From: Paenibacillus_F chitinolyticus_A
Lineage (GTDB): Bacteria; Bacillota; Bacilli; Paenibacillales; NBRC-103111
Assembly (NCBI RefSeq): GCF_045038035.1
Contig: NZ_CP173427.1
Location: 5,828,001-5,892,000 of the forward strand
DNA: 64,000 nucleotides
Direction of reading: 5' to 3'
Part shown: in pieces, positions 1-7,618 of the stretch
Layout: the number at the start of each line of letters is the position of its first letter
Position numbering within the stretch: the stretch's first letter is position 1
Translations under genes and position numbers: made by a program
Notes under the pieces: generated by a model
Database searches by the model: none
Told to the model about the DNA's origin: nothing
What the model saw: the letters and a program-made list of their open reading frames with translations, nothing else

Positions 1-86
1 GCCGCTTTACATCGTAAAGCCGGCAGAGGTTATGCTTTAAACCGTCGTAACGTTCGGCGTCTACTCCCGATAGAATCGAATACAGC

Positions 87-121
87 AAAATCCCCCGCGC
101 CTTACTTGGCCGGGGGATTTT
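87..121 (-). terminator. Rho-independent terminator of the GGDEF/EAL gene
   Basis: An 11-bp perfect stem (87-97 with 111-121) with a 13-nt loop is flanked by A and T runs, so it could work in both directions. It lies just past the stop of the minus-strand GGDEF/EAL gene. Confidence 0.75.
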
Positions 122-144
122 ATTGATCTGTCGGCGAAAAGCCA

Positions 145-2301
145 TCAGACTTGAACGAATGGCTGTTTCCTGCTTAAAAGCTCTCCAGCCTTCTCACTGG
201 ATAACGGAGGGCTGATGAAAAAGCCTTGTCCGATCGTGCATTGATGCTCCTGGAGGAAATGAATCTGCCTCTCATGTTCGATGCCTTCCCCGATAAGCTG
301 GAATTTTAAATGCCGGCCCATATCGATGATGGTTCGGACAATAGCTTCCGTGTTGGCATTGAACGTGATTTCTTCTATGAAGGTGCGGTCGATTTTAATA
401 TGGTCGATAGGCAGTTTATCCAATAAGAAGAGGGAGGAATAGCCCGTTCCGAAATCATCGATCGAAAGCTTGACTCCAATCTTCTTCAATGCGGTCAAAA
501 TCACGAGAGACTGATCCAGATTCTGCATGATGCTTTCGGTAATCTCAAGCTCGAGATGACCCGGGTTCATGTCGAATTCTTCGAGGACACTTTGGATGGT
601 TGAGACGAGCTGTTTATCCTGGAATTGTCTTACGGAGATATTGACAGCCAGACGGATTTCCGGCAGCCCCGCTTCCCTCCACTGCTTGTACTGGTGACAG
701 GCTGTGTGAAGCACCCATTTGCCGATAGGCACGATAAGCCCCGTTTCCTCGGCGATCGGAATGAACTCCCCTGGCGTGACAACCCCGAGTTCCGGGTCCA
801 TCCAGCGAATCAGGGCCTCCATCCCTACGATCTCTCCGCTGGCCAGATTAATTTGCGGCTGGTAGTGAAGGGTAAACAGCTGCTTCTCCAGGGCTCTGCG
901 CAGTCCGTTCTCCAGCTTAAGCTTCCGGGCGAGCCGGTTGTTGTGCACCCGGTAAAACTGGTAATTGTTTTTCCCGTTTTCTTTGGACAGATACATGGCC
1001 ATGTCCGCATGTTTGATCAGTACATCACGGTCCATGCCGTCCTGCGGGTAAATACTGATGCCGATGCTTGTCGTCGTATAGACCTCGTGTCCGTGCAGCT
1101 GAAACGGCTGCTTGAACTGATCCAGCACCGTCTGGGCCTGGACACGGACGCCGTCTTCCGTCACCCCTTCAAGCAAAATGACAAATTCGTCCCCGCTGTG
1201 CCTGAATACGGTATCGGACGGACCGAGACACGCCTGCAGCCGTTCGGCAACCTGTCTCAGCAGAAGATCGCCGTATATATGACCGACGGTATCGTTAATA
1301 TTTTTAAACCGGTCCAGATCCAGAAAAAGCACCGCCAATTGCGATCCCGTCTGCCCTGCCCTCTCGATCGCCATATACAGACACTCGTTGAGGTAGCTGC
1401 GGTTAGGCAGCCCCGTTAAGGTGTCATGGTAAGCCATATGATTAATCTTTTCTTCGGCCTTCTTGCGTTCCGTAATGTCCTTGCCGATACTCATGCACGC
1501 GGGCTTGCCCCCATAATTAGTTGCAACGAGTACCAGTTCGCAGCTCCTTACCTGACCGTCCAGACGGACATACCTTTGCTCCATGCGGGCGGAAGCCCCT
1601 TTTTCCAAAACTTCGTTCACATGCTCCAGGGCATTCTTACGTGATTCCGGATGGAGAAACCTCAGGGCCGACCTCCCTAAAAGTTTGTTCACGTCTTCCG
1701 CACCCAGTGATTGGACGGCAGCCGGATTGGCATAGACGAGCTTGCCCTTCTGCTGGACCACAATCGGCTCCGGACATATTTCGATCAAGCTCCGGTAACG
1801 GTTCTCGCTTTCTTTAAGCCGGTCGCGTTCTATGATCATTTGCCTGAAGAAATAGCTTAATGCGGCATAAACGACCGTGTTAAACACGACACCGACCAGA
1901 TTGGCCCGGAGATAGTCGAACTGGACCGTACTTGAATAGGTGAGCAGAAAAAGCAGAAAGCCCGCTCCGACAATCGTCGGCACCCACAAACCGGGAAGCA
2001 GGAAAGCATACAGCAGCAGAAGAGTGTACATGATGGAAGGAAGTTTGAAATAGTCGATGTTGTGAAGCAGAGTAAACAAGGTAATATAGGCTATCGAAGC
2101 GAGGATATGTTGCAGCACAACTGATTTTCTCAGGAATACGGCGGATAGAATGGTCGTCAGGAATACAAACACTTTAATCATGTGGTCCTGTCCGACCGAG
2201 AACAAGTTGTTCACGATAGTGAGTACAAGAAGCGTTAATAAATAAGCCTTGCCATTTCGGATAATGTGCCGATATACGGGACTAGACCTCAGCTGCCTCA
2301 T
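145..2301 (-). CDS. Membrane PAS-GGDEF-EAL protein (cyclic di-GMP turnover)
   Basis: This 718-residue protein probably makes and/or degrades cyclic di-GMP. The first ~155 residues hold several hydrophobic membrane segments. A PAS domain follows (about 165-285), then GGDEF (about 290-450) and EAL (about 460-710). The GGDEF site reads SGDEF, a variant compatible with activity. The RxxD product-inhibition site is not intact, with Gly where the Arg should be. The EAL domain keeps its EALIRW motif and a DDFGTGYSSL-type loop, so phosphodiesterase activity is plausible. The start has only a weak Shine-Dalgarno. Which activity dominates cannot be told from sequence. The signal sensed by the PAS or membrane part is unknown. 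Confidence 0.93.
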   Translation of the reverse strand: MRQLRSSPVYRHIIRNGKAYLLTLLVLTIVNNLFSVGQDHMIKVFVFLTTILSAVFLRKSVVLQHILASIAYITLFTLLHNIDYFKLPSIMYTLLLLYAFLLPGLWVPTIVGAGFLLFLLTYSSTVQFDYLRANLVGVVFNTVVYAALSYFFRQMIIERDRLKESENRYRSLIEICPEPIVVQQKGKLVYANPAAVQSLGAEDVNKLLGRSALRFLHPESRKNALEHVNEVLEKGASARMEQRYVRLDGQVRSCELVLVATNYGGKPACMSIGKDITERKKAEEKINHMAYHDTLTGLPNRSYLNECLYMAIERAGQTGSQLAVLFLDLDRFKNINDTVGHIYGDLLLRQVAERLQACLGPSDTVFRHSGDEFVILLEGVTEDGVRVQAQTVLDQFKQPFQLHGHEVYTTTSIGISIYPQDGMDRDVLIKHADMAMYLSKENGKNNYQFYRVHNNRLARKLKLENGLRRALEKQLFTLHYQPQINLASGEIVGMEALIRWMDPELGVVTPGEFIPIAEETGLIVPIGKWVLHTACHQYKQWREAGLPEIRLAVNISVRQFQDKQLVSTIQSVLEEFDMNPGHLELEITESIMQNLDQSLVILTALKKIGVKLSIDDFGTGYSSLFLLDKLPIDHIKIDRTFIEEITFNANTEAIVRTIIDMGRHLKFQLIGEGIEHERQIHFLQEHQCTIGQGFFISPPLSSEKAGELLSRKQPFVQV

Positions 2302-2357
2302 TCAAGTGCTCACTTTCTTATGGAATTATAACGTTTATAGATTTACCATTTATTATC

Positions 2358-2366
2358 ATTATAGCA
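2358..2366 (-). promoter_or_regulatory. Possible extended -10 promoter of the GGDEF/EAL gene
   Basis: On the minus strand this reads TGCTATAAT, an extended -10 element about 57-65 bases upstream of the GGDEF/EAL start. No good -35 is visible at the usual distance. A second TATAAT lies closer to the gene. Confidence 0.35.
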
Positions 2367-2424
2367 GATATCTACTAGCCTAAAGGGATACATTTCTCTT
2401 GTTTTAGTATAAATTTATTTTTGT

Positions 2425-2460
2425 AAAAGAAATAAAACCGGCCGCACATGACGACCGGTT
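2425..2460 (-). terminator. Terminator of the FAD oxidoreductase gene
   Basis: A 9-bp GC-rich stem with one internal mismatch (2436-2444 with 2452-2460) is followed, in the minus direction, by a T-rich tract. It sits 37 bases past the stop of the FAD oxidoreductase gene. Confidence 0.75.
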
Positions 2461-2496
2461 CCGAATAAGACTCATTTCGTTTTCGCTGCACTTCTA

Positions 2497-4485
2497 TTAC
2501 CGGTAAACGACCCCGGCTTGGGCTTTAAGCACATCGCGCAGCAGCATATAAGCTTCTCCGTTGGTCAGCTTCGACTTGTTCTCGATCGCTTCGAAAGTCG
2601 CCGGTTCGACCAGCTTCTGTTCCAGCACATAAGCGGCCGATTCGCTCCGTCTTACTTTAGCTCCCACCGCCTGGGATATGGTCCAGGCCGCCTGATCCCA
2701 CGTCAATGCAATGTCTCCGGGTTTGGTCAATCCCTTGACCGCCGCATCCGCGCTGCCGCTTACGGCTTTGGGGTAGGTCCGGCCAAGCACCGTCTTCATC
2801 GTGTTAAAATGGTTGGCAAACCGCCGCGGGTTGGACGGTTCGTCCAGCTGAAACTCGTTCTTCTCGCCTCCCGCAGCGATACCGAGACTTACGGCAGCTT
2901 TCAAGCCTTCGTAAGCTTTATGTTTCGTATACGCCGGCGCGGCGAATTTGTAAGGCTCCAGGCGCACGCCCTGCTTCACCAGGGTTTCCTGCAGCTCGGT
3001 AACCAGCGGCTTCGACAAGGACAGTTCCCGGAAGCTGACCTTGTTTTTGGCCGCCACCGCGGCCGCGGCACCCGCCGCTTGGCCCGACGCCATTCCGATT
3101 GGGACGGTCCGTGCAGATCCGTGGGGCAGCGAATCAAAGCTCGCCGAACGTCCGACCACCAGCAGCCCGTTTATTTTCTGCGGGACCAAGGCCCGGAACG
3201 GGACAGCGTACTGGCTCGGCTTCAGAACGATATCCCCGCGATACTTGGCGTCCGTACTCTGGATATCGAGGTTGTAGGAGCCGTAGGCTATCTTGTCCCA
3301 CTGATCGCGGTTATCGAGCGCGTCTACCATAGTAAGCCGGTATTCACCGATCATATGGCGCGTTTCCCGGACATACAGCTCGGGAGCCGAGCCGTCCAGT
3401 TCGAGCGGCGCAAGCTCCGGGAATTCTTTCTTCATATAATCGAGCACATGCGGGAGCTCGGCACGGCCGATTTCCATTCCTTCCTTCACAGAAGCGGGGT
3501 CTAACGGATTAACCCCGAAGATCTGCAGCGCATTGATCAGTATCGAGCCGTCGTTCTGGCGGCCGATGTTCAAGCCGCGCATGCGAACCCGTTCGGGGTT
3601 CGTCGATTTGTAATCCCACATGGCCGAGTATCCCCAGCCGCTCATGGCATCGGCGCCCATGCCTCTGAGCAGATGCGGATCGTTCTCGCCGTTCTTTTTC
3701 ATCTGCTGCCAGGTTTCTTCGGTCATTCCTTTTAAACGGAATACAAGCGTAACGGCCATGAGCGATTTGTCATCCCCGAGATCCTGACGTCCGATTGTAA
3801 AAGGCACGCCGGCGGCCGCAGCCACGTCTCCGTCCTGTGTGGCGTCAATGACGGCCCGGGCGCTCACTTTGTGTTCTTTGCCGTCCGCCGTCGTGATATT
3901 CAATCCCGTTACGGTCTGCGATCCGTTCACCATCGGCGTAAAGCTCTTGGCATGCATCAGCAGGTCGATTTTCTTCTCCTTCCGCACCAATTCGTAGAAC
4001 GCGTTGGCTGCGGTTGACACGTCAAACGAAGTGCCTTCAATCTCCTTGCGCCATTCCAGGAAAATTCCCTCGTTCAGAAACTTGCCGGGGTCGGATTTCC
4101 CTTCTTCGTTGGGCGCGAAGCTGTTGTCCAGGCTGTTAAGCCAGCCCTCGGTGAATAAGCCGCCCAGCACATCCCGGCCGCGGTTCTCCACGAGAAGCGT
4201 CTTCTGGCCGTTGCGGGCCGCGGATACGGCCGCAGCAATGCCTTCCGGGTCCGTACCCGCGACAATCACGTCGTATTCGCTTTCCGGCGCTTTAATCGAG
4301 GCCACTTTCTTAACGGATTGGGAGTGACCGGGTTTAGCCATATCCGTCCCTTTCCAGGCCGACCAGGCCCACCAGCTTAAACTGATCAGCAGCAGAAAAG
4401 AAAAAGCGCTTATTAATCCCATTCCCTTACGGGGATAAGTGCGTGATTGACTCTCTTTTTTTCTCGAATCCGTCGTTTGCGTCAT
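2497..4485 (-). CDS. Membrane-anchored FAD-dependent oxidoreductase
   Basis: The product is a large flavoprotein of the FAD-dependent oxidoreductase family, with unknown substrate. I chose the ATG at 4485 because an AGGATGAGG-like ribosome site lies 6 bases before it. The ATG at 4497, four codons upstream, abuts that site. A single hydrophobic helix (about residues 20-42) follows a basic N-terminus and suggests an extracytoplasmic anchored protein. A dinucleotide-binding fold starts near residue 52 (VIVAGTDPEG, an unusual glycine pattern). The C-terminal ~120 residues look like a degenerate SLH repeat (GLKAAVSLGIAAGG, then FANHFNTMKTVLG). No twin-arginine export motif is visible. The SLH-containing CAP protein lies upstream in the same orientation, but with its own terminator. 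Confidence 0.8.
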   Translation of the reverse strand: MTQTTDSRKKESQSRTYPRKGMGLISAFSFLLLISLSWWAWSAWKGTDMAKPGHSQSVKKVASIKAPESEYDVIVAGTDPEGIAAAVSAARNGQKTLLVENRGRDVLGGLFTEGWLNSLDNSFAPNEEGKSDPGKFLNEGIFLEWRKEIEGTSFDVSTAANAFYELVRKEKKIDLLMHAKSFTPMVNGSQTVTGLNITTADGKEHKVSARAVIDATQDGDVAAAAGVPFTIGRQDLGDDKSLMAVTLVFRLKGMTEETWQQMKKNGENDPHLLRGMGADAMSGWGYSAMWDYKSTNPERVRMRGLNIGRQNDGSILINALQIFGVNPLDPASVKEGMEIGRAELPHVLDYMKKEFPELAPLELDGSAPELYVRETRHMIGEYRLTMVDALDNRDQWDKIAYGSYNLDIQSTDAKYRGDIVLKPSQYAVPFRALVPQKINGLLVVGRSASFDSLPHGSARTVPIGMASGQAAGAAAAVAAKNKVSFRELSLSKPLVTELQETLVKQGVRLEPYKFAAPAYTKHKAYEGLKAAVSLGIAAGGEKNEFQLDEPSNPRRFANHFNTMKTVLGRTYPKAVSGSADAAVKGLTKPGDIALTWDQAAWTISQAVGAKVRRSESAAYVLEQKLVEPATFEAIENKSKLTNGEAYMLLRDVLKAQAGVVYR

Positions 4486-4649
4486 CTTCAACCTCATCCT
4501 TCTGCGAAATAGGTTCCCTTCTGTCCCCTGGTGAATAAGCCGTCGATAAATCTCTTATTTAGACGAAGCTTGGCGGGGATAGGTTTCATCTTGACTGTCC
4601 GCAAGCGAACCCACGGGGAGAGAGCCCGCCCGTTCCTTTCCTTAACCGG

Positions 4650-4676
4650 AAAAAAAGGGTTCCTTCTCAGGAACCC
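4650..4676 (-). terminator. Terminator of the SLH/CAP gene
   Basis: A 7-bp stem (4657-4663 with 4670-4676) with a 6-base loop is followed on the minus strand by seven T residues. It is a strong intrinsic terminator 45 bases past the CAP gene stop. Confidence 0.88.
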
Positions 4677-4720
4677 GTCGCTCCACGGGTCTTCCCGCAG
4701 GAGATGAGATGCACATTACG

Positions 4721-6268
4721 TTATCTCGGTGTATAAAAGTTTTGTGTGTAATATACGTTCATGGTGCCGCCGAAGTAAACTCCGACGCCCAAGCGGGTTG
4801 TATCGCCCATTATGTTTTTGCGGTGTCCGGAGGAATTCATCCAGCCGTTCACCACTTCAATCGGTCCCGAGTAACCGGCCGCGATGTTCTCCGCCGCACT
4901 CCAGAACTTCAGTCCGTCCTTCTCCATCCGGTCGAAGGGAGAAAGTCCCTGCTTGTTTGTATGATCGAAATATCCGTTCAAGGCCATATCCTCGCTGTGC
5001 TTGCGGGCCGTCGAGGCAATGGGCTCGTCCCATTCGAACGGCGCCTTGCCGTGACGGACGCGAATGGCATTCGTCAGATCGAACGTCTGCTTCTCGTAGG
5101 CGATCCGCTGATCCGCACTGCGCGAAGCTAAGGTGCCTGAGCTGCTGTTTGCGGCGGACATGGACGTATCCTGGACGAGCATGCCAATCAGTTTCCCGTT
5201 GTCGTTCGTGTCAAAATAAAAGCTGACATTCAGCCCGCCCGTCTCGAACGAAACCTCGTTTTTGGCCGTACCGCCGACAGCTTTGGCGCCCGTCATTTTC
5301 ATCCGGACCGCCGCCTCGTTCATAAGCGTCGTTACTCCGTTCGCTTCCGACCAATTTCCTGTGACCGTATACAGCGCGGCAACTTGGCCGTTCTTGATTC
5401 CCGCCTGCAGATAATGCTTGTAGTCCGAGGTGTTGTAAATGTACCAGGTCAGCCCGCCGCCTCCCATATCTTTGCGGGCGGGTTGGCCCAGCCGCTTGGT
5501 CAGGTCCGCTTCCGTATCGCCTACGGCCGCGCCCTCAATCACAAAATGCCGGGCTTCCGGGCTTTCCGTCTTAGGGCTGCCGTTACTATCCGACTTGTCC
5601 AGCACGGCGACCGTTCCACCGGACGCGGCCCCGCCGGCGCTGCCGGAATTATTCGGGCTTTCCGAATAAGCGACAGCGACGAGATCGCTCTGTACGCCGA
5701 GCAGATTTTGCAGGAACTTCAGCGCTTCCGCGCGGGTTAAAGCGTCATCGGGGCGGAACCCGTTCTCGCTCCCGTCCGTTTTGCCTTGAGACAAGCCTTG
5801 ATCCAGCAAACGCTGCACCGCTTCCTTCGTCGAAAGCAGATTGCCCTGCGTAGCCGCAATCAGTCTGGCCGCATCTCCCCGTAAATAAGGGGAGGTTGTA
5901 TTTTTAAGCAACGGCCAGGAATAAATAGCCGCTTTGGTATAATAGGGATCGAACCATTGGGAGCCTGCCGCCGTTCCGGACCCCACTTTGTTATAGGCGC
6001 GCAGCAGCAAGGCCAGAAACTCCGGTTCGGTAACGGCCTTATCCGGCCGGAACGTGCCGTCCGCATAACCGTCCGTCATCTTGTGCTCATACGCCCAGCG
6101 GATCGTTTCTTCAGCCCAGTGGCCCTTGGTGTCCTTAAACGCAGGTTTATAGGAAGGGGACGTCTGGGACGCCGCAGCGGCCTTATAGCCATTCCCGCCC
6201 AGTCCTGAAGCCAGCAGAGCTGCCGTTAAAAAACCGCCGATCAACATTTTGCCTGTTCTAGTTCTCAT
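4721..6268 (-). CDS. Secreted SLH and CAP-domain protein
   Basis: This 515-residue exported protein has a signal peptide (about 1-34). One clear SLH repeat follows (about 43-90; GHWAEETIRWAYE, DGYADGTFRP), with weaker ones to about 195, which would bind secondary cell-wall polymer. After a Ser/Gly-rich linker comes a CAP-associated domain (about 245-370; GDTEADLTKRLGQP). A C-terminal CAP/SCP-PR1 domain completes it (about 395-515), with HSEDMA, AENIAAG and GWMNSSGHRKNI conserved. It resembles the YkwD family. AAGGAG lies just before the ATG. The biochemical role of bacterial CAP domains is not settled. A cell-surface location is the safe inference. Confidence 0.9.
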   Translation of the reverse strand: MRTRTGKMLIGGFLTAALLASGLGGNGYKAAAASQTSPSYKPAFKDTKGHWAEETIRWAYEHKMTDGYADGTFRPDKAVTEPEFLALLLRAYNKVGSGTAAGSQWFDPYYTKAAIYSWPLLKNTTSPYLRGDAARLIAATQGNLLSTKEAVQRLLDQGLSQGKTDGSENGFRPDDALTRAEALKFLQNLLGVQSDLVAVAYSESPNNSGSAGGAASGGTVAVLDKSDSNGSPKTESPEARHFVIEGAAVGDTEADLTKRLGQPARKDMGGGGLTWYIYNTSDYKHYLQAGIKNGQVAALYTVTGNWSEANGVTTLMNEAAVRMKMTGAKAVGGTAKNEVSFETGGLNVSFYFDTNDNGKLIGMLVQDTSMSAANSSSGTLASRSADQRIAYEKQTFDLTNAIRVRHGKAPFEWDEPIASTARKHSEDMALNGYFDHTNKQGLSPFDRMEKDGLKFWSAAENIAAGYSGPIEVVNGWMNSSGHRKNIMGDTTRLGVGVYFGGTMNVYYTQNFYTPR

Positions 6269-6413
6269 ACCCTCACTCCTTGATCGGAATTATGATGCCG
6301 CTCTTCTATTCTAGCGAATGATGGGGACGGGGTAAATTGATAATTTGATAGATTTTGGCGATTGAAGAAGTTTTTTCTTCGTCAGGCGGGTCGGAACGCT
6401 CTTTCCCGGCATA

Positions 6414-6439
6414 CTAAAAAGACCGCCTGACGGCGGTCT
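6414..6439 (-). terminator. Terminator of tRNA-Pro
   Basis: An 8-bp perfect stem (6420-6427 with 6432-6439) and a 4-base loop are followed on the minus strand by a T run. It lies 46 bases beyond the tRNA-Pro 3' end. Confidence 0.88.
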
Positions 6440-6485
6440 GTTATGTACATCCATTGGAGAATAAGCCTGTTCACACGGAAAATGA

Positions 6486-6562
6486 TGGTCGAGACGACAG
6501 GATTTGAACCTGCGACCTCTTGCTCCCGAAGCAAGCGCTCTACCAAGCTGAGCCACGTCTCG
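6486..6562 (-). tRNA. tRNA-Pro (CGG)
   Basis: Read on the minus strand, this forms a full cloverleaf with a 7-bp acceptor stem (6556-6562 with 6490-6496) and a GTTCAAATC T-loop region. The anticodon loop TTCGGGA gives anticodon CGG. The 3' CCA is encoded (6486-6488). Confidence 0.97.
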
Positions 6563-6748
6563 ATTACTCGGAAATAGATCAATTCGATACTAAATATTAT
6601 AGCACAGCGGCAAAAGAGTTCAATACTTCTCTTCCGCAAAATGATCCGTAAAAAGCTGGCAATCACCCGGCCGTCCAAACTATTTTACATCTTCTATCGT
6701 TGAAAGAGTACATACGCGTAAAGTAAACCTTCACAAAGGAAGATCCTC

Positions 6749-7618
6749 ATGATTGAGATCCGCAATTTATCTAAACAATATAAAAGTCACCCGGCTCTCA
6801 CCGGATTGAACCTGGAGATCGGACCAGAGATGTTCGGCCTGCTAGGGCCGAACGGCGCCGGCAAAACAACGCTCATGCGCATTTTGTCCACTCTGCTTGA
6901 GCCTACGGAAGGCACCGTTCGCGTGGAAGGCTTGAACCTGCTTTCGGATGCGGAGCATATCCGCAAAATAACGGGCTACCTCCCCCAGTATTTTCATCTC
7001 TACCCGCAGCTCACAGCCTACGAATTTCTGGACTACGTGGCCGTCATGAAGGGCATCAAAAGCGCCCGTGAGCGCAAATCTCAGATCGGTGAGATTCTGC
7101 ATCAGGTCAATCTGACCGACAAGGCGCGCGCCAAGATCAAAACCTTCTCCGGCGGCATGAAACAGCGTCTGGGGATTGCGCAGGCTCTCCTCGGGGACCC
7201 CCGGGTGCTCATCGTGGATGAGCCCACGGCGGGGCTGGATCCCGAGGAGAGAGTCCGCTTCCGCAATCTCCTGAACCGCTCCAGCCTGAGCCGGACGGTG
7301 CTGCTGTCCACGCACATCGTCGCGGACATCGAGAGCAGCTGCAGCCGGTTAGCGGTGCTGCACCGCGGACGCGTCGCCTTCGCGGGAAGTCTCGCCGGCC
7401 TGCAGGAGTGCGCCGAGGGTCTGGTCTGGGAAGCGGAGCTCAGCGAGCGGGAATTTGCGGCTTATGAGCCGCATGAGGTCGTAACCGCCCGCCGGACCGA
7501 CCACGGCATGCTCTGCCGCATCGTGTCGGCGACCCCGCCCGCGGGGAATGCCGCAGCCGTGAAGCCCACGTTGGAGGACGGCTACCTCGCGCTGATCGGA
7601 GGTGACCGGCGTGCATAG
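6749..7618 (+). CDS. ABC transporter ATP-binding protein
   Basis: This is the first gene of a plus-strand operon. The 289-residue protein has a Walker A motif GPNGAGKTT (about 34-42), a Q-loop (LPQ, about 80), a signature FSGGMKQRL (about 131), Walker B LIVDEP (about 153) and the H-loop STHI (about 188). It is the CcmA/NatA type that pairs with ABC-2 permeases. Here the partners are probably the next two genes, the first of which overlaps it by 8 bases. AAGGAAG lies before the ATG. The variable C-terminal ~75 residues and the permease type suggest export or envelope stress, but the substrate is unknown. Confidence 0.92.
   Translation: MIEIRNLSKQYKSHPALTGLNLEIGPEMFGLLGPNGAGKTTLMRILSTLLEPTEGTVRVEGLNLLSDAEHIRKITGYLPQYFHLYPQLTAYEFLDYVAVMKGIKSARERKSQIGEILHQVNLTDKARAKIKTFSGGMKQRLGIAQALLGDPRVLIVDEPTAGLDPEERVRFRNLLNRSSLSRTVLLSTHIVADIESSCSRLAVLHRGRVAFAGSLAGLQECAEGLVWEAELSEREFAAYEPHEVVTARRTDHGMLCRIVSATPPAGNAAAVKPTLEDGYLALIGGDRRA

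Noticed and set aside
625..1419. Plus-strand reading frame of 264 codons opposite the GGDEF/EAL gene
   Set aside because: It lies inside a clear protein on the other strand, and its product shows no family pattern and has odd composition.
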